A stretch of 40,247 nt of DNA. Origin: a virus. A model generated the notes under the pieces. It was not told where the DNA came from and did no database searches. It saw only the letters and a program-made list of their open reading frames with translations. Position 1 is the first letter of the stretch. Every line of letters begins with the position of its first letter. Location: positions 1-40,247 of the IMG/VR virus record IMGVR_UViG_3300031251_000056. One strand, given 5' to 3'. Position numbers and translations under genes: made by a program. Shown piece by piece: positions 1 through 4,670 of this stretch.

Positions 1-27
1 GCTCGCACGTTGCCGGCGCAACGCGAC

Positions 28-68
28 TACCCGCGCGCCTAGGTGTGATGACCTAGAACGCGCGGGTA
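28..68. terminator. Long inverted repeat downstream of the leftward operon
   Basis: Arms TACCCGCGCG (28-37) and CGCGCGGGTA (59-68) pair perfectly, and an inner CTAGGT (39-44) pairs with ACCTAG (51-56) around a 6-nt GTGATG loop; one unpaired base on one side and two on the other separate the two helices. It begins 14 bp past the stop of the last leftward gene, so a transcription-termination or RNA-stabilising role is likely, but no clear U-tract follows in the leftward direction. The inner CCTAGGT/ACCTAGG core recurs at 679-709. Confidence 0.6.
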
Positions 69-81
69 ATCGCACACGTCG

Positions 82-390
82 CTACGCGCCTACCGCCTTA
101 CCATGCTGCGAGCGCAACGCGGCATCCCTGCATTGCGTTAACGCGGCGATCAGTGCATCGATATCGTCGGTATCCAAATACACGTAGCCGCCGTTATCGT
201 CACTCGCCGACAACGTCAACTCGGCACCATCACCGCTCGACAGAACTTGCATCAAGTATCCCGTGGTTTTAGACGTGGGAGTAATCCACTCGCACGGTTC
301 ACCCGTTCGATAGTCCGTTCCTGATTGCGTCAACAGCATAGGGTCCGTGTTCTCCCACAATTTGTCCCATGCACCATGTACATATGCCAT
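82..390 (-). CDS. Hypothetical protein, 102 aa
   Basis: This is the last gene of the leftward unit. I chose the ATG at 390 (MAYVHGAWDKLW) because it sits 4 bp past the stop of the upstream gene, follows GGCGGTAAGG, and avoids a 24-residue upstream extension that overlaps that gene. The protein is acidic with a Trp/Tyr-rich N-terminal half and a short helix rich in Asp, Ile and Ala near residues 75-92. No catalytic motif, signal peptide or membrane segment is visible. Small acidic proteins of this kind are common in the early arms of mycobacteriophages and usually lack known function. Translation is probably coupled to the preceding gene. Confidence 0.6.
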   Translation of the reverse strand: MAYVHGAWDKLWENTDPMLLTQSGTDYRTGEPCEWITPTSKTTGYLMQVLSSGDGAELTLSASDDNGGYVYLDTDDIDALIAALTQCRDAALRSQHGKAVGA

Positions 391-394
391 TGCC

Positions 395-646
395 TTACCG
401 CCTATCTTCGGATTGTGCCGACAGAATCGCATCAACGCGCCACATAAGCGCGTTAAAGTCATCTTGGGATAGTGACTCGGTATCGACCGATTCCCAACCT
501 ACGTTAGCGTCAAAATAATCGTGACAGACGCTAAGGTCCGATATGCCGTAAGGCATCGTCTCACCACGTCGGTTCACCACGTTACCCTCCAACGCGCGTA
601 TCTCAGCCACGATACCGCGCGCAGCATGTTCTAGGTTGTCCACCAT
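395..646 (-). CDS. Hypothetical protein, 83 aa
   Basis: A small acidic protein beginning MVDNLEHAARGIVAEIRALEG, with a predicted N-terminal helix (about residues 2-20) and a second helix near residues 58-78. I do not recognise the family. The ATG at 646 is preceded by ACAGATAGGAACA, one of the repeated ribosome-binding motifs found before the leftward genes, which supports this start. It lies downstream of an inverted repeat (679-709) that separates it from the GP88-like gene, so it may be expressed at a different level from the genes upstream. The 102-aa gene follows 4 bp after its stop. Confidence 0.65.
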   Translation of the reverse strand: MVDNLEHAARGIVAEIRALEGNVVNRRGETMPYGISDLSVCHDYFDANVGWESVDTESLSQDDFNALMWRVDAILSAQSEDRR

Positions 647-659
647 TGTTCCTATCTGT
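647..659 (-). repeat. Leftward start-associated repeat, copy 1
   Basis: On the minus strand this reads ACAGATAGGAACA directly before the ATG at 646. It contains AGGA as the Shine-Dalgarno core and differs by one base from the copies at 1442-1454 and 2016-2028. Confidence 0.7.
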
Positions 660-678
660 TAGTGCTGATCTGGCATAA

Positions 679-709
679 CGCGCCTAGGTACTGTCACCAC
701 CTAGGCGCG
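679..709. terminator. Intergenic inverted repeat with GCGCCTAGGT core
   Basis: CGCGCCTAGGT (679-689) and ACCTAGGCGCG (699-709) form a perfect 11-bp stem with a 9-nt loop. It lies between the stop of the GP88-like gene and the start of the 83-aa gene, both leftward. No U-tract follows in the leftward direction, so it may be an attenuator, an RNA-processing site or a protein-binding palindrome rather than a strong intrinsic terminator. It shares its inner sequence with the hairpin at 28-68. Confidence 0.55.
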
Positions 710-719
710 CCAAACCGTA

Positions 720-1436
720 TCAGGACTTGCTAGTACTGAACAGAACGGATTTGCGGCCATTAACGCATAGCCCGCAACGCGCGCAAGCCGAACCTTTATC
801 GCTGATCAGCGGTAAGGCTTTGTTGTTTTCCGGGCAACGCGCGGCATTAGGGAATTCTGCCTTACCGAGTGCAAACGTCGTATCGACATACGCGATATTG
901 ATACCGCGCGACTCTAAGTGGCGCGCCACGTCCACATTGTCGGGATCGGCACTGAAATACAGTGCGAGGTTTTCCAGCTTCTGCGCGTGTAGGAACGTGG
1001 CAGCGGTAGCAACGCGCGTGTAGACCCAAAATTGAGTATCGCTATGAGTTGCGATAACTCGCGCCCATGCCGCAACGTATGTACCGCTGAAAAAATCTCC
1101 GTCCCAGTGGATACGGAAGATTAGTGGCGCGCCACGCTTAACGCTATCGCGCTTAAACTCGCCGATCATACTGTCGAGCATGGTGACCATATCGGCGAGC
1201 GTAGCGTCCCGTAGCGCGTCCCAGTTGCGGGTAAGGACGTTGGCTACACCTTTGTAGATTTTTTCCAGCTTGCCCGCATAGCATATCGTCGCGCAAAAAT
1301 CGGTCTGATCAGTGCATGAGAATCGCTTACCGCTAGGCAAGCCGAACGCGTTAGCGATCAGCGCGGTTTTACCGTTCGGCGATACCGCGCTTGTCACTTT
1401 CCGATCCTTGCTGCGCGTGAGGGTTGCGAGTGTCAT
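720..1436 (-). CDS. GP88-like cysteine-rich phage protein, 238 aa
   Basis: I read this as a member of the phage family known as GP88 (gene product 88), whose function is not established. Supporting features are a Cys cluster near the N-terminus (C41, C48, C52 in CTDQTDFCATICYAG), a central FRIHWDGDFFSGTYVAAW segment (residues 108-124), WVYTR (137-141), and a C-terminal Cys cluster (C201, C218, C221, C224). Seven Cys in two groups suggest bound zinc or an iron-sulfur centre; that is inference. The ATG at 1436 is preceded by ACAGACAGGAACA. An in-frame ATG at 1466 (MNTSTDRNTLM) coincides with the predicted transcription start and could give a 248-aa leaderless form. The family name is from memory of motifs, not a search. 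Confidence 0.7.
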   Translation of the reverse strand: MTLATLTRSKDRKVTSAVSPNGKTALIANAFGLPSGKRFSCTDQTDFCATICYAGKLEKIYKGVANVLTRNWDALRDATLADMVTMLDSMIGEFKRDSVKRGAPLIFRIHWDGDFFSGTYVAAWARVIATHSDTQFWVYTRVATAATFLHAQKLENLALYFSADPDNVDVARHLESRGINIAYVDTTFALGKAEFPNAARCPENNKALPLISDKGSACARCGLCVNGRKSVLFSTSKS

Positions 1437-1441
1437 GAGTG

Positions 1442-1454
1442 TGTTCCTGTCTGT
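1442..1454 (-). repeat. Leftward start-associated repeat, copy 2
   Basis: ACAGACAGGAACA on the minus strand, 5 nt before the ATG at 1436 of the GP88-like gene. Identical to the copy at 2016-2028. Confidence 0.75.
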
Positions 1455-1465
1455 GGACGTGTTCA

Positions 1466-1529
1466 TACCGAGAACCTTACACGCGCCATAAGCTGCGCGT
1501 CCCATCATTACGGTGTGATCTAGCTCACA
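1466..1529 (-). promoter_or_regulatory. CRP-site-containing promoter of the GP88-like gene
   Basis: On the minus strand the palindrome TGTGAGCTAGATCACA (1514-1529) fits the CRP/FNR consensus TGTGA-N6-TCACA on both half-sites. Its centre is 55.5 bp from the A of an ATG at 1466. A -10-like hexamer TAAGGT (1474-1479) within GTGTAAGGTTCTCGGTATGA ends 7 nt before that ATG, which would place the transcription start on or next to the A. I see no -35 hexamer at the usual distance, as expected of an activator-dependent promoter. The same parts at the same spacing occur at 2390-2453. Confidence 0.6.
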
Positions 1530-1548
1530 CTCACCAGGCGAGCGTACC

Positions 1549-1707
1549 CTAACCTTCCCTACCAAAATAATCGGGTTCGGCGTGCAACGCTCGGCGCGCC
1601 ACGTAGTCGCGAGCGTCGGCCATATCCTGGCGGCCATGCTCGGCGCGCCTACGGTCTCGTGACTCGCTGTAGGTTGACTCGCTGTAGCGATCGATCGGAT
1701 TACTCAT
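1549..1707 (-). CDS. Hypothetical charged protein, 52 aa
   Basis: A very hydrophilic peptide beginning MSNPIDRYSESTYSESRDRR, made mostly of Arg, Asp, Glu, Ser and Ala, probably disordered or a single helix. I do not recognise it. The ATG at 1707 follows CTAGACAGGAACA (1713-1725), the repeated ribosome-binding motif, with a 5-nt gap. Upstream of that is a run of CCAA units. It overlaps the CRP-promoter intergenic region only at its 3' side and ends 19 bp before the CRP-like palindrome, so the downstream GP88-like gene has its own promoter. Confidence 0.6.
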   Translation of the reverse strand: MSNPIDRYSESTYSESRDRRRAEHGRQDMADARDYVARRALHAEPDYFGREG

Positions 1708-1712
1708 TGCAG

Positions 1713-1725
1713 TGTTCCTGTCTAG
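1713..1725 (-). repeat. Leftward start-associated repeat, copy 3
   Basis: CTAGACAGGAACA on the minus strand before the ATG at 1707; the GACAGGAACA core is exact. Confidence 0.7.
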
Positions 1726-1749
1726 TTGGTTGGTTGGTTGGTTGGTTGG
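1725..1749 (-). repeat. CCAA tetranucleotide tandem repeat
   Basis: About six consecutive TTGG units (CCAA on the minus strand) lie directly upstream of the GACAGGAACA motif of the 52-aa gene. A shorter version (2028-2038) sits at the same place before the 85-aa gene. In the mRNA this would be an unstructured C/A leader; tetranucleotide runs can also change length by slippage. Confidence 0.7.
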
Positions 1750-1750
1750 G

Positions 1751-2008
1751 CTAGGGTGCGAACACGTCGCTAGTACCGTCACGATTCACCACTACGTGGC
1801 ACGGCCACGCCGCCACTAACACGCCGCCATCGTCATAACATCCCGCCGGAGCATGCTGCGCGTTGTTAGGTCCGCACACACGGTTGCCATCGTCTACACA
1901 CGACCATGCGGGACTGTCTTCGGATATGGCGCGCGCTACGGGCGCGTAGATCAGCGCGTTAACGGCCATTGCGGCCATTGCTGCCACGATTGCTCGGCTT
2001 ACGGTCAT
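1751..2008 (-). CDS. Small exported protein with four cysteines, 85 aa
   Basis: The first ~27 residues (MTVSRAIVAAMAAMAVNALI, then YAPVARA) form a typical Sec signal peptide with an AxA-like cleavage site, so the mature protein of about 58 aa is probably secreted. The mature part carries four Cys (WSCVDD, RVCGPNN, AGCYDDG, WPCHVV) and ends in an Asp/Ser-rich tail. It resembles a recurrent family of small secreted mycobacteriophage proteins with CGPNN and P-G-C-Y-D-D-G-G motifs; its function is unknown. The ATG at 2008 follows ACAGACAGGAACA plus AAAGGACA, which supports the start. Disulfides are inferred. Confidence 0.65.
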   Translation of the reverse strand: MTVSRAIVAAMAAMAVNALIYAPVARAISEDSPAWSCVDDGNRVCGPNNAQHAPAGCYDDGGVLVAAWPCHVVVNRDGTSDVFAP

Positions 2009-2015
2009 TGTCCTT

Positions 2016-2028
2016 TGTTCCTGTCTGT
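2016..2028 (-). repeat. Leftward start-associated repeat, copy 4
   Basis: ACAGACAGGAACA on the minus strand before the ATG at 2008. It is preceded by AACCAACCAA, as copy 3 is by a longer CCAA run. Confidence 0.75.
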
Positions 2029-2036
2029 TTGGTTGG

Positions 2037-2390
2037 TTATGCGCTGTAGTGATCGGCTGTAATGAAGCACCAACCGTCGATAGCGTAGAGAGTCTCACCG
2101 CTCGCGTTAGTCCCTACCGAGACCCACACGTCGGTATCGTAGTCATTGGCAGCATGCTCGGTATCCACATACGTGAGCGTGGCATGGTCTGGAGACTCGG
2201 TAATGCCGCTCACGCGCCACGTACCGTTCGGATCATTGCGCGCCCATGCGCCAATGAAGTTGCGAAACTCGCGCGCTGTCACCACAGGTACAGCCCAACC
2301 GTTCCACAGTCCGTTGATGTACTCGGCGTGCAACGCGAGCGAGTCCACCATGTTCTCAGAAGCACTGTCTAGATACACGTTGATAGTCAT
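2037..2390 (-). CDS. Hypothetical protein, 117 aa, probably leaderless
   Basis: The first leftward gene after the divergent region. The protein starts MTINVYLDSASENMVDSL, contains a Trp-rich middle (NGLWNGW, FIGAWARNDPNGTWRV) and a beta-rich C-terminal half (YVDTEH, VWVSVGTNASGETLYAIDGW). I do not recognise it. No Shine-Dalgarno precedes the ATG at 2390; instead a TACTGT -10 box ends 7 nt before it, so the transcript probably begins at the start codon and is translated leaderless, as is common in mycobacteria. An upstream in-frame ATG at 2423 lies ahead of the predicted transcription start and is unlikely. Confidence 0.65.
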   Translation of the reverse strand: MTINVYLDSASENMVDSLALHAEYINGLWNGWAVPVVTAREFRNFIGAWARNDPNGTWRVSGITESPDHATLTYVDTEHAANDYDTDVWVSVGTNASGETLYAIDGWCFITADHYSA

Positions 2391-2453
2391 ACCGAAGACA
2401 GTACACAACGTGTAAACATGCACGCGAGCGAGCTACGTGTGATCTACGTCACG
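2390..2453 (-). promoter_or_regulatory. CRP-site-containing promoter of the leftward operon
   Basis: On the minus strand CGTGACGTAGATCACA (2438-2453) matches the mycobacterial CRP pattern (C/T)GTGA-N6-TCAC(G/A). Its centre is 55.5 bp from the A of the ATG at 2390. TACTGT (2398-2403) within GTGTACTGTCTTCGGTATGA is the -10 candidate, ending 7 nt before the ATG. No recognisable -35 is present. Element order and every spacing are the same as at 1466-1529. Confidence 0.6.
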
Positions 2454-2595
2454 TTCTGCCGGCTCGGCACGCGCGTCCCGATCCCTAGCAGTACCCGCGC
2501 AGTACCCGCGCCATACCTTGCCGATTCTTCGGGATGCTGCAAGTAACTGTTACCGCCCGCCTGGGCCACGCCCACCAGGCGACGATAAACCACCC

Positions 2596-2830
2596 CTGAC
2601 CTGCGACGATACCACCTCGGCTCGAGCCGGCAACACGTCGATTACGTGTAACTATGCAGGTCAGCGCGCCTGGGCGCGGGCCAGCAACGTCGCTCGCACA
2701 CCTAACAATGGTGAGGCACACCTAACTAAGGATGCCCTACGCCTGGAGAACATGCAGGTCAGAGCGCCGGCAGCACTCGCATACCCCCCCCTGGTATGCC
2801 AGTTACACATAAAAAGTGCCTCTGACCTGC
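2596..2830. repeat. CTGACCTGC repeats in both orientations
   Basis: CTGACCTGC at 2596-2604 and 2822-2830 is the reverse complement of GCAGGTCAG at 2656-2664 and 2754-2762, giving two convergent pairs. The outer copies extend to GACCTGCGRCGAT and the inner ones to ATGCAGGTCAGMGCGCC. A fifth partial copy (TGACCTGC) is at 2993-3000. The symmetric arrangement suits binding of a multimeric protein such as terminase or a regulator. Confidence 0.6.
2779..2799. repeat. Perfect hairpin with C-rich loop
   Basis: GCATACC (2779-2785) pairs with GGTATGC (2793-2799) around a loop of six C and one T. A second C-tract in the context ATACCCCCCC occurs near 3046. Confidence 0.55.
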
Positions 2831-2839
2831 GGCGATGCA

Positions 2840-2904
2840 AAGTTCGGCGAGCCGTAACCTGGGCCGGGGGTGGGCCGAATCCCTAAGTTCGGCGCGCCGT
2901 GACC
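2840..2904 (+). repeat. Direct repeat of 20 bp, two copies
   Basis: AAGTTCGGCGAGCCGTAACC (2840-2859) and AAGTTCGGCGCGCCGTGACC (2885-2904) differ at two positions and start 45 bp apart. The core of the second is the palindrome CGGCGCGCCG. Confidence 0.65.
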
Positions 2905-3175
2905 GCTGGTCCGGCCGACTTTTGCCGGTACAGGTTTTCCGAAAAATGTGGGTTGGGCCTCTGACCAGCACTTTTGCCGCCGGTACTGGCCGTGACCTGC
3001 GTGTTCGGGAAATTGCCCGTTTTGGTGGTATCTGGAACGGCCATATACCCCCCCTTGTTTTGGGGAAGCGCCCCGCAAATGTCAGCAAAGTGCAGCCGAT
3101 GGGCCAGTTCGGCCTGGGCCGGCGCGTTTTCGCTGGTGTTTCGCATCGTTTCCCCTGGAAGTGCCAGTTTTAAGG

Positions 3176-3223
3176 CCCAAGACCCGTTGAGGACAGGAAC
3201 ATGTACTCGAAACGGGCCTTGGG
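3176..3223 (+). promoter_or_regulatory. Leader hairpin upstream of the late operon
   Basis: CCCAAGACCCGTT (3176-3188) can pair with AACGGGCCTTGGG (3211-3223) with one A-C mismatch, giving a stem of about 13 positions. The 22-nt loop holds GGACAGGAAC and an ATG. The small-terminase Shine-Dalgarno lies 18 bp beyond the stem. The structure could modulate transcription or translation of the late mRNA. Confidence 0.5.
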
Positions 3224-3227
3224 TTGA
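3201..3227 (+). CDS. Possible 8-codon leader peptide MYSKRALG
   Basis: ATG at 3201 follows GACAGGAACA, the same ribosome-binding repeat used before four leftward genes, here on the plus strand. The frame reads MYSKRALG and stops at 3225-3227, 27 bp before the small terminase start. Its codons cover the whole right arm of the 3176-3223 hairpin, so a translating ribosome would melt that stem. This is the arrangement of an attenuator-type leader. The ORF is very short, so chance cannot be excluded. Confidence 0.35.
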   Translation: MYSKRALG

Positions 3228-3254
3228 CTCAAACCTACCATAAGGAGGTCGAAA

Positions 3255-3719
3255 GTGGGCAAAAGAGGCCCGAAACCCACCCCGAACCACCTGAAAGTCC
3301 TTCGTGGTGATGCGGAAGAGCGGTTAAACCCTGATGAGCCGATCCCTAGTGACCTTGCACCGTTGATTGCGCCTCCTTCTATAAGCGAGGGAGCGAAGAT
3401 TGTGTGGGACCGGTATGCACCGGACATGATCGATAAAAAGATGCTCACAACTTGGGACGTGGATACGTTCATCGTGTTTTGTGAGGCTGTTGCGACGTAT
3501 CACGACTGTCGGTTGATGATGGGCAAGGAGTACACGGCTCTGGGTGCTGCTGGTGGGGTGATTAAGTCTCCGTATTGGCAGATCATGCGTGATTGCAGCG
3601 CGGTGATGGCTCAGTATTCGTCGCGGTTTGGTTTGACGCCTGGTGATCGGGCGAGTTTGAAGGCCGGCTCGGATGAGGATGAGGGTCCGAGGGCTGGCGG
3701 CGAGAGGTTCTTCGGATGA
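3255..3719 (+). CDS. terS: Terminase small subunit, P27-like, 154 aa
   Basis: The N-terminus MGKRGPKPTPNHLKVLRGD is the basic, Pro-rich opening typical of P27-family small terminases; residues 40-130 are a helical oligomerisation region (KIVWDRYAPDM, DTFIVFCEAVATYHDC, IMRDCSAVMAQYSSRFGLTPGDRASL). The subunit recognises the packaging site on viral DNA and hands it to the large subunit. The GTG start at 3255 has a strong AAGGAGG seven bases ahead. It is the first gene of the rightward late operon and overlaps the next gene by 4 bp (ATGA). Unusually, the large terminase gene is 6.1 kb downstream rather than adjacent. Confidence 0.85.
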   Translation: MGKRGPKPTPNHLKVLRGDAEERLNPDEPIPSDLAPLIAPPSISEGAKIVWDRYAPDMIDKKMLTTWDVDTFIVFCEAVATYHDCRLMMGKEYTALGAAGGVIKSPYWQIMRDCSAVMAQYSSRFGLTPGDRASLKAGSDEDEGPRAGGERFFG

Positions 3720-3886
3720 CGGCCAGCTATCAAGACTGCATGCCATATTTCCAGGTGTACTGCCTTGGCTGCGAGAAGATCACCAAGATGCGTCGGTCGA
3801 TGATTGACGGGCTGCGTGGGCCGGCGAAGTGTGGTCGGTGCGGCGACTTCTGGCGGTATGTGGACACTGAGGAGATTGTCCGGTGA
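3716..3886 (+). CDS. Small zinc-ribbon-like protein, 56 aa
   Basis: This gene reads MTASYQDCMPYFQVYCLGCEK and continues to an EEIVR end. It carries two CxxC pairs, CLGC (residues 16-19) and CGRC (about 39-42), spaced about 20 residues apart, which is the pattern of a treble-clef or zinc-ribbon fold. The start overlaps the small-terminase stop (ATGA) and its stop overlaps the next GTG (GTGA), so it is translationally coupled on both sides. A DNA- or protein-binding role close to packaging is possible, but this is only inference from motif and position. Confidence 0.65.
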   Translation: MTASYQDCMPYFQVYCLGCEKITKMRRSMIDGLRGPAKCGRCGDFWRYVDTEEIVR

Positions 3887-4299
3887 GGATGCGGACGGTG
3901 AAGGTCGGCCCGACGCACCCGGCGCTGGTGGAGCATGCTGCGGCGACTGGGTTGCAGGATCGGGTTGCTGATGGGATCACGGCGTTCGCCGGCTCCATGT
4001 GGTTCGTGTATTTGCATGCGGTGTGGTTCGCGGTGTGGATTTTGTGCGCTGTTGAGGATTACCCGTATGGGTTGTTGACGATGATTGTGAGCCTTGAGGC
4101 GATCTTCATGGCGACGTTTGTGATGATTTCGCAGAACCGGGCTGATAAGAAGCGCCAGGTGATCGCGGATTTGCAGTGGGCGACGATCCAGGTTGAGGCT
4201 GCCCAGTCTCAGCAGATTTTGGATTTGTCTATGGAGATTCATTCTTTGACGAAGGCTGTGCATGAGCACCTGGCCGCTAGCGATAAGGGGCTTTCGTGA
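3883..4299 (+). CDS. DUF1003-family membrane protein, 138 aa
   Basis: The central block (VADGITAFAGSMWFVYLHAVWF, YPYGLLTMIVSLEAIFMATFVMISQNRAD; about residues 28-88) matches the DUF1003 signature: two transmembrane helices joined by a short loop ending in ISQNR. The C-terminal tail (89-138) is a soluble helix with heptad-like spacing (LDLSMEIHSLTKAVHEHL). DUF1003 proteins are mostly bacterial and of unknown function, so this looks like host-derived cargo in a phage late operon. It could act in the host membrane during infection. GTG start with GAGGAG upstream; 4-bp overlaps at both ends. Confidence 0.75.
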   Translation: MRMRTVKVGPTHPALVEHAAATGLQDRVADGITAFAGSMWFVYLHAVWFAVWILCAVEDYPYGLLTMIVSLEAIFMATFVMISQNRADKKRQVIADLQWATIQVEAAQSQQILDLSMEIHSLTKAVHEHLAASDKGLS

Positions 4300-4670
4300 G
4301 TACGAACTTGTTTAACCCGCCGCCGACTTTCACTTTGCCGTTGTCTTTGGGGCAGGATTTGTTCTGCAACTTTGTGTACAAGCCGCTGGTGGTGGATGGT
4401 TCTAACAATCCGGTGCTGGATGCTAATGGCAATCTTCAGTATGCGGTGGCGAACTATCCTGCCGGCGCGGTGGTGACGTTGACGATTGCGACTTCGACTC
4501 CGGTGACGGCGACTGCGACGATCTCGGGCAGTGTGGCGACGGTGACGGTGCCGTATTCGACTGTGGATGGGATCGCGAAGGGTGTTTTGTGGTCTTTGGC
4601 GATCACGTATTCGAGTGGTGTGCATCAGGTGATGTGCAATGGGACGACTGTCCGTAGCGACGGTAAGTGA
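4296..4670 (+). CDS. LtfC/Gp6-like beta-sandwich tail protein, 124 aa
   Basis: An all-beta protein with Asp/Asn-Gly turns (VVDGSNNPVLDANGNLQ) and alternating Val/Thr strands (VVTLTIATSTPVTATATIS). The pattern, an N-terminal Pro-rich stretch, a strand binding entry after FVYKPL, then a YSTVDGIAKGVLWSLAITYSSG segment, resembles the beta-sandwich domain shared by mycobacteriophage L5 Gp6 and LtfC-type proteins, which occur near terminase genes and are thought to be minor virion parts. Family assignment is from memory and moderate. The gene overlaps its neighbours by 4 bp and 1 bp. Confidence 0.55.
   Translation: MSTNLFNPPPTFTLPLSLGQDLFCNFVYKPLVVDGSNNPVLDANGNLQYAVANYPAGAVVTLTIATSTPVTATATISGSVATVTVPYSTVDGIAKGVLWSLAITYSSGVHQVMCNGTTVRSDGK

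Larger units (their letters stand above)
2424..3254. other. Repeat-rich non-coding region between divergent units; probable site of the genome end
   Basis: No open frame here has a credible start, Shine-Dalgarno or phage-like product; overlapping frames on both strands look like GC-rich noise. The stretch holds repeats of TGACCTGC in both orientations (2596-2604, 2656-2664, 2754-2762, 2822-2830, 2993-3000), a duplicated 20-mer (2840-2859 and 2885-2904), a duplicated ACTTTTGCCG block (about 2918-2930 and 2970-2984), hairpins at 2779-2799 and 3176-3223, and two C-tracts. In relatives with this layout the cos site lies between the leftward right-arm genes and the small terminase. I cannot identify the overhang. 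Confidence 0.6.

Noticed and set aside
1725-1749. CCAA repeat as part of a CRISPR or satellite array
   Set aside because: A four-base unit in a short run next to a ribosome motif; there are no spacers.
3224-3254. TTGACT at 3224-3229 as a -35 box of a late promoter
   Set aside because: No -10-like hexamer at 16-19 bp; the position is occupied by the AAGGAGG ribosome-binding site.
2518-3290. Several overlapping open frames on both strands in the divergent region
   Set aside because: They overlap each other, lack Shine-Dalgarno sequences, give Pro/Arg/Gly-rich products and span repeats and hairpins.
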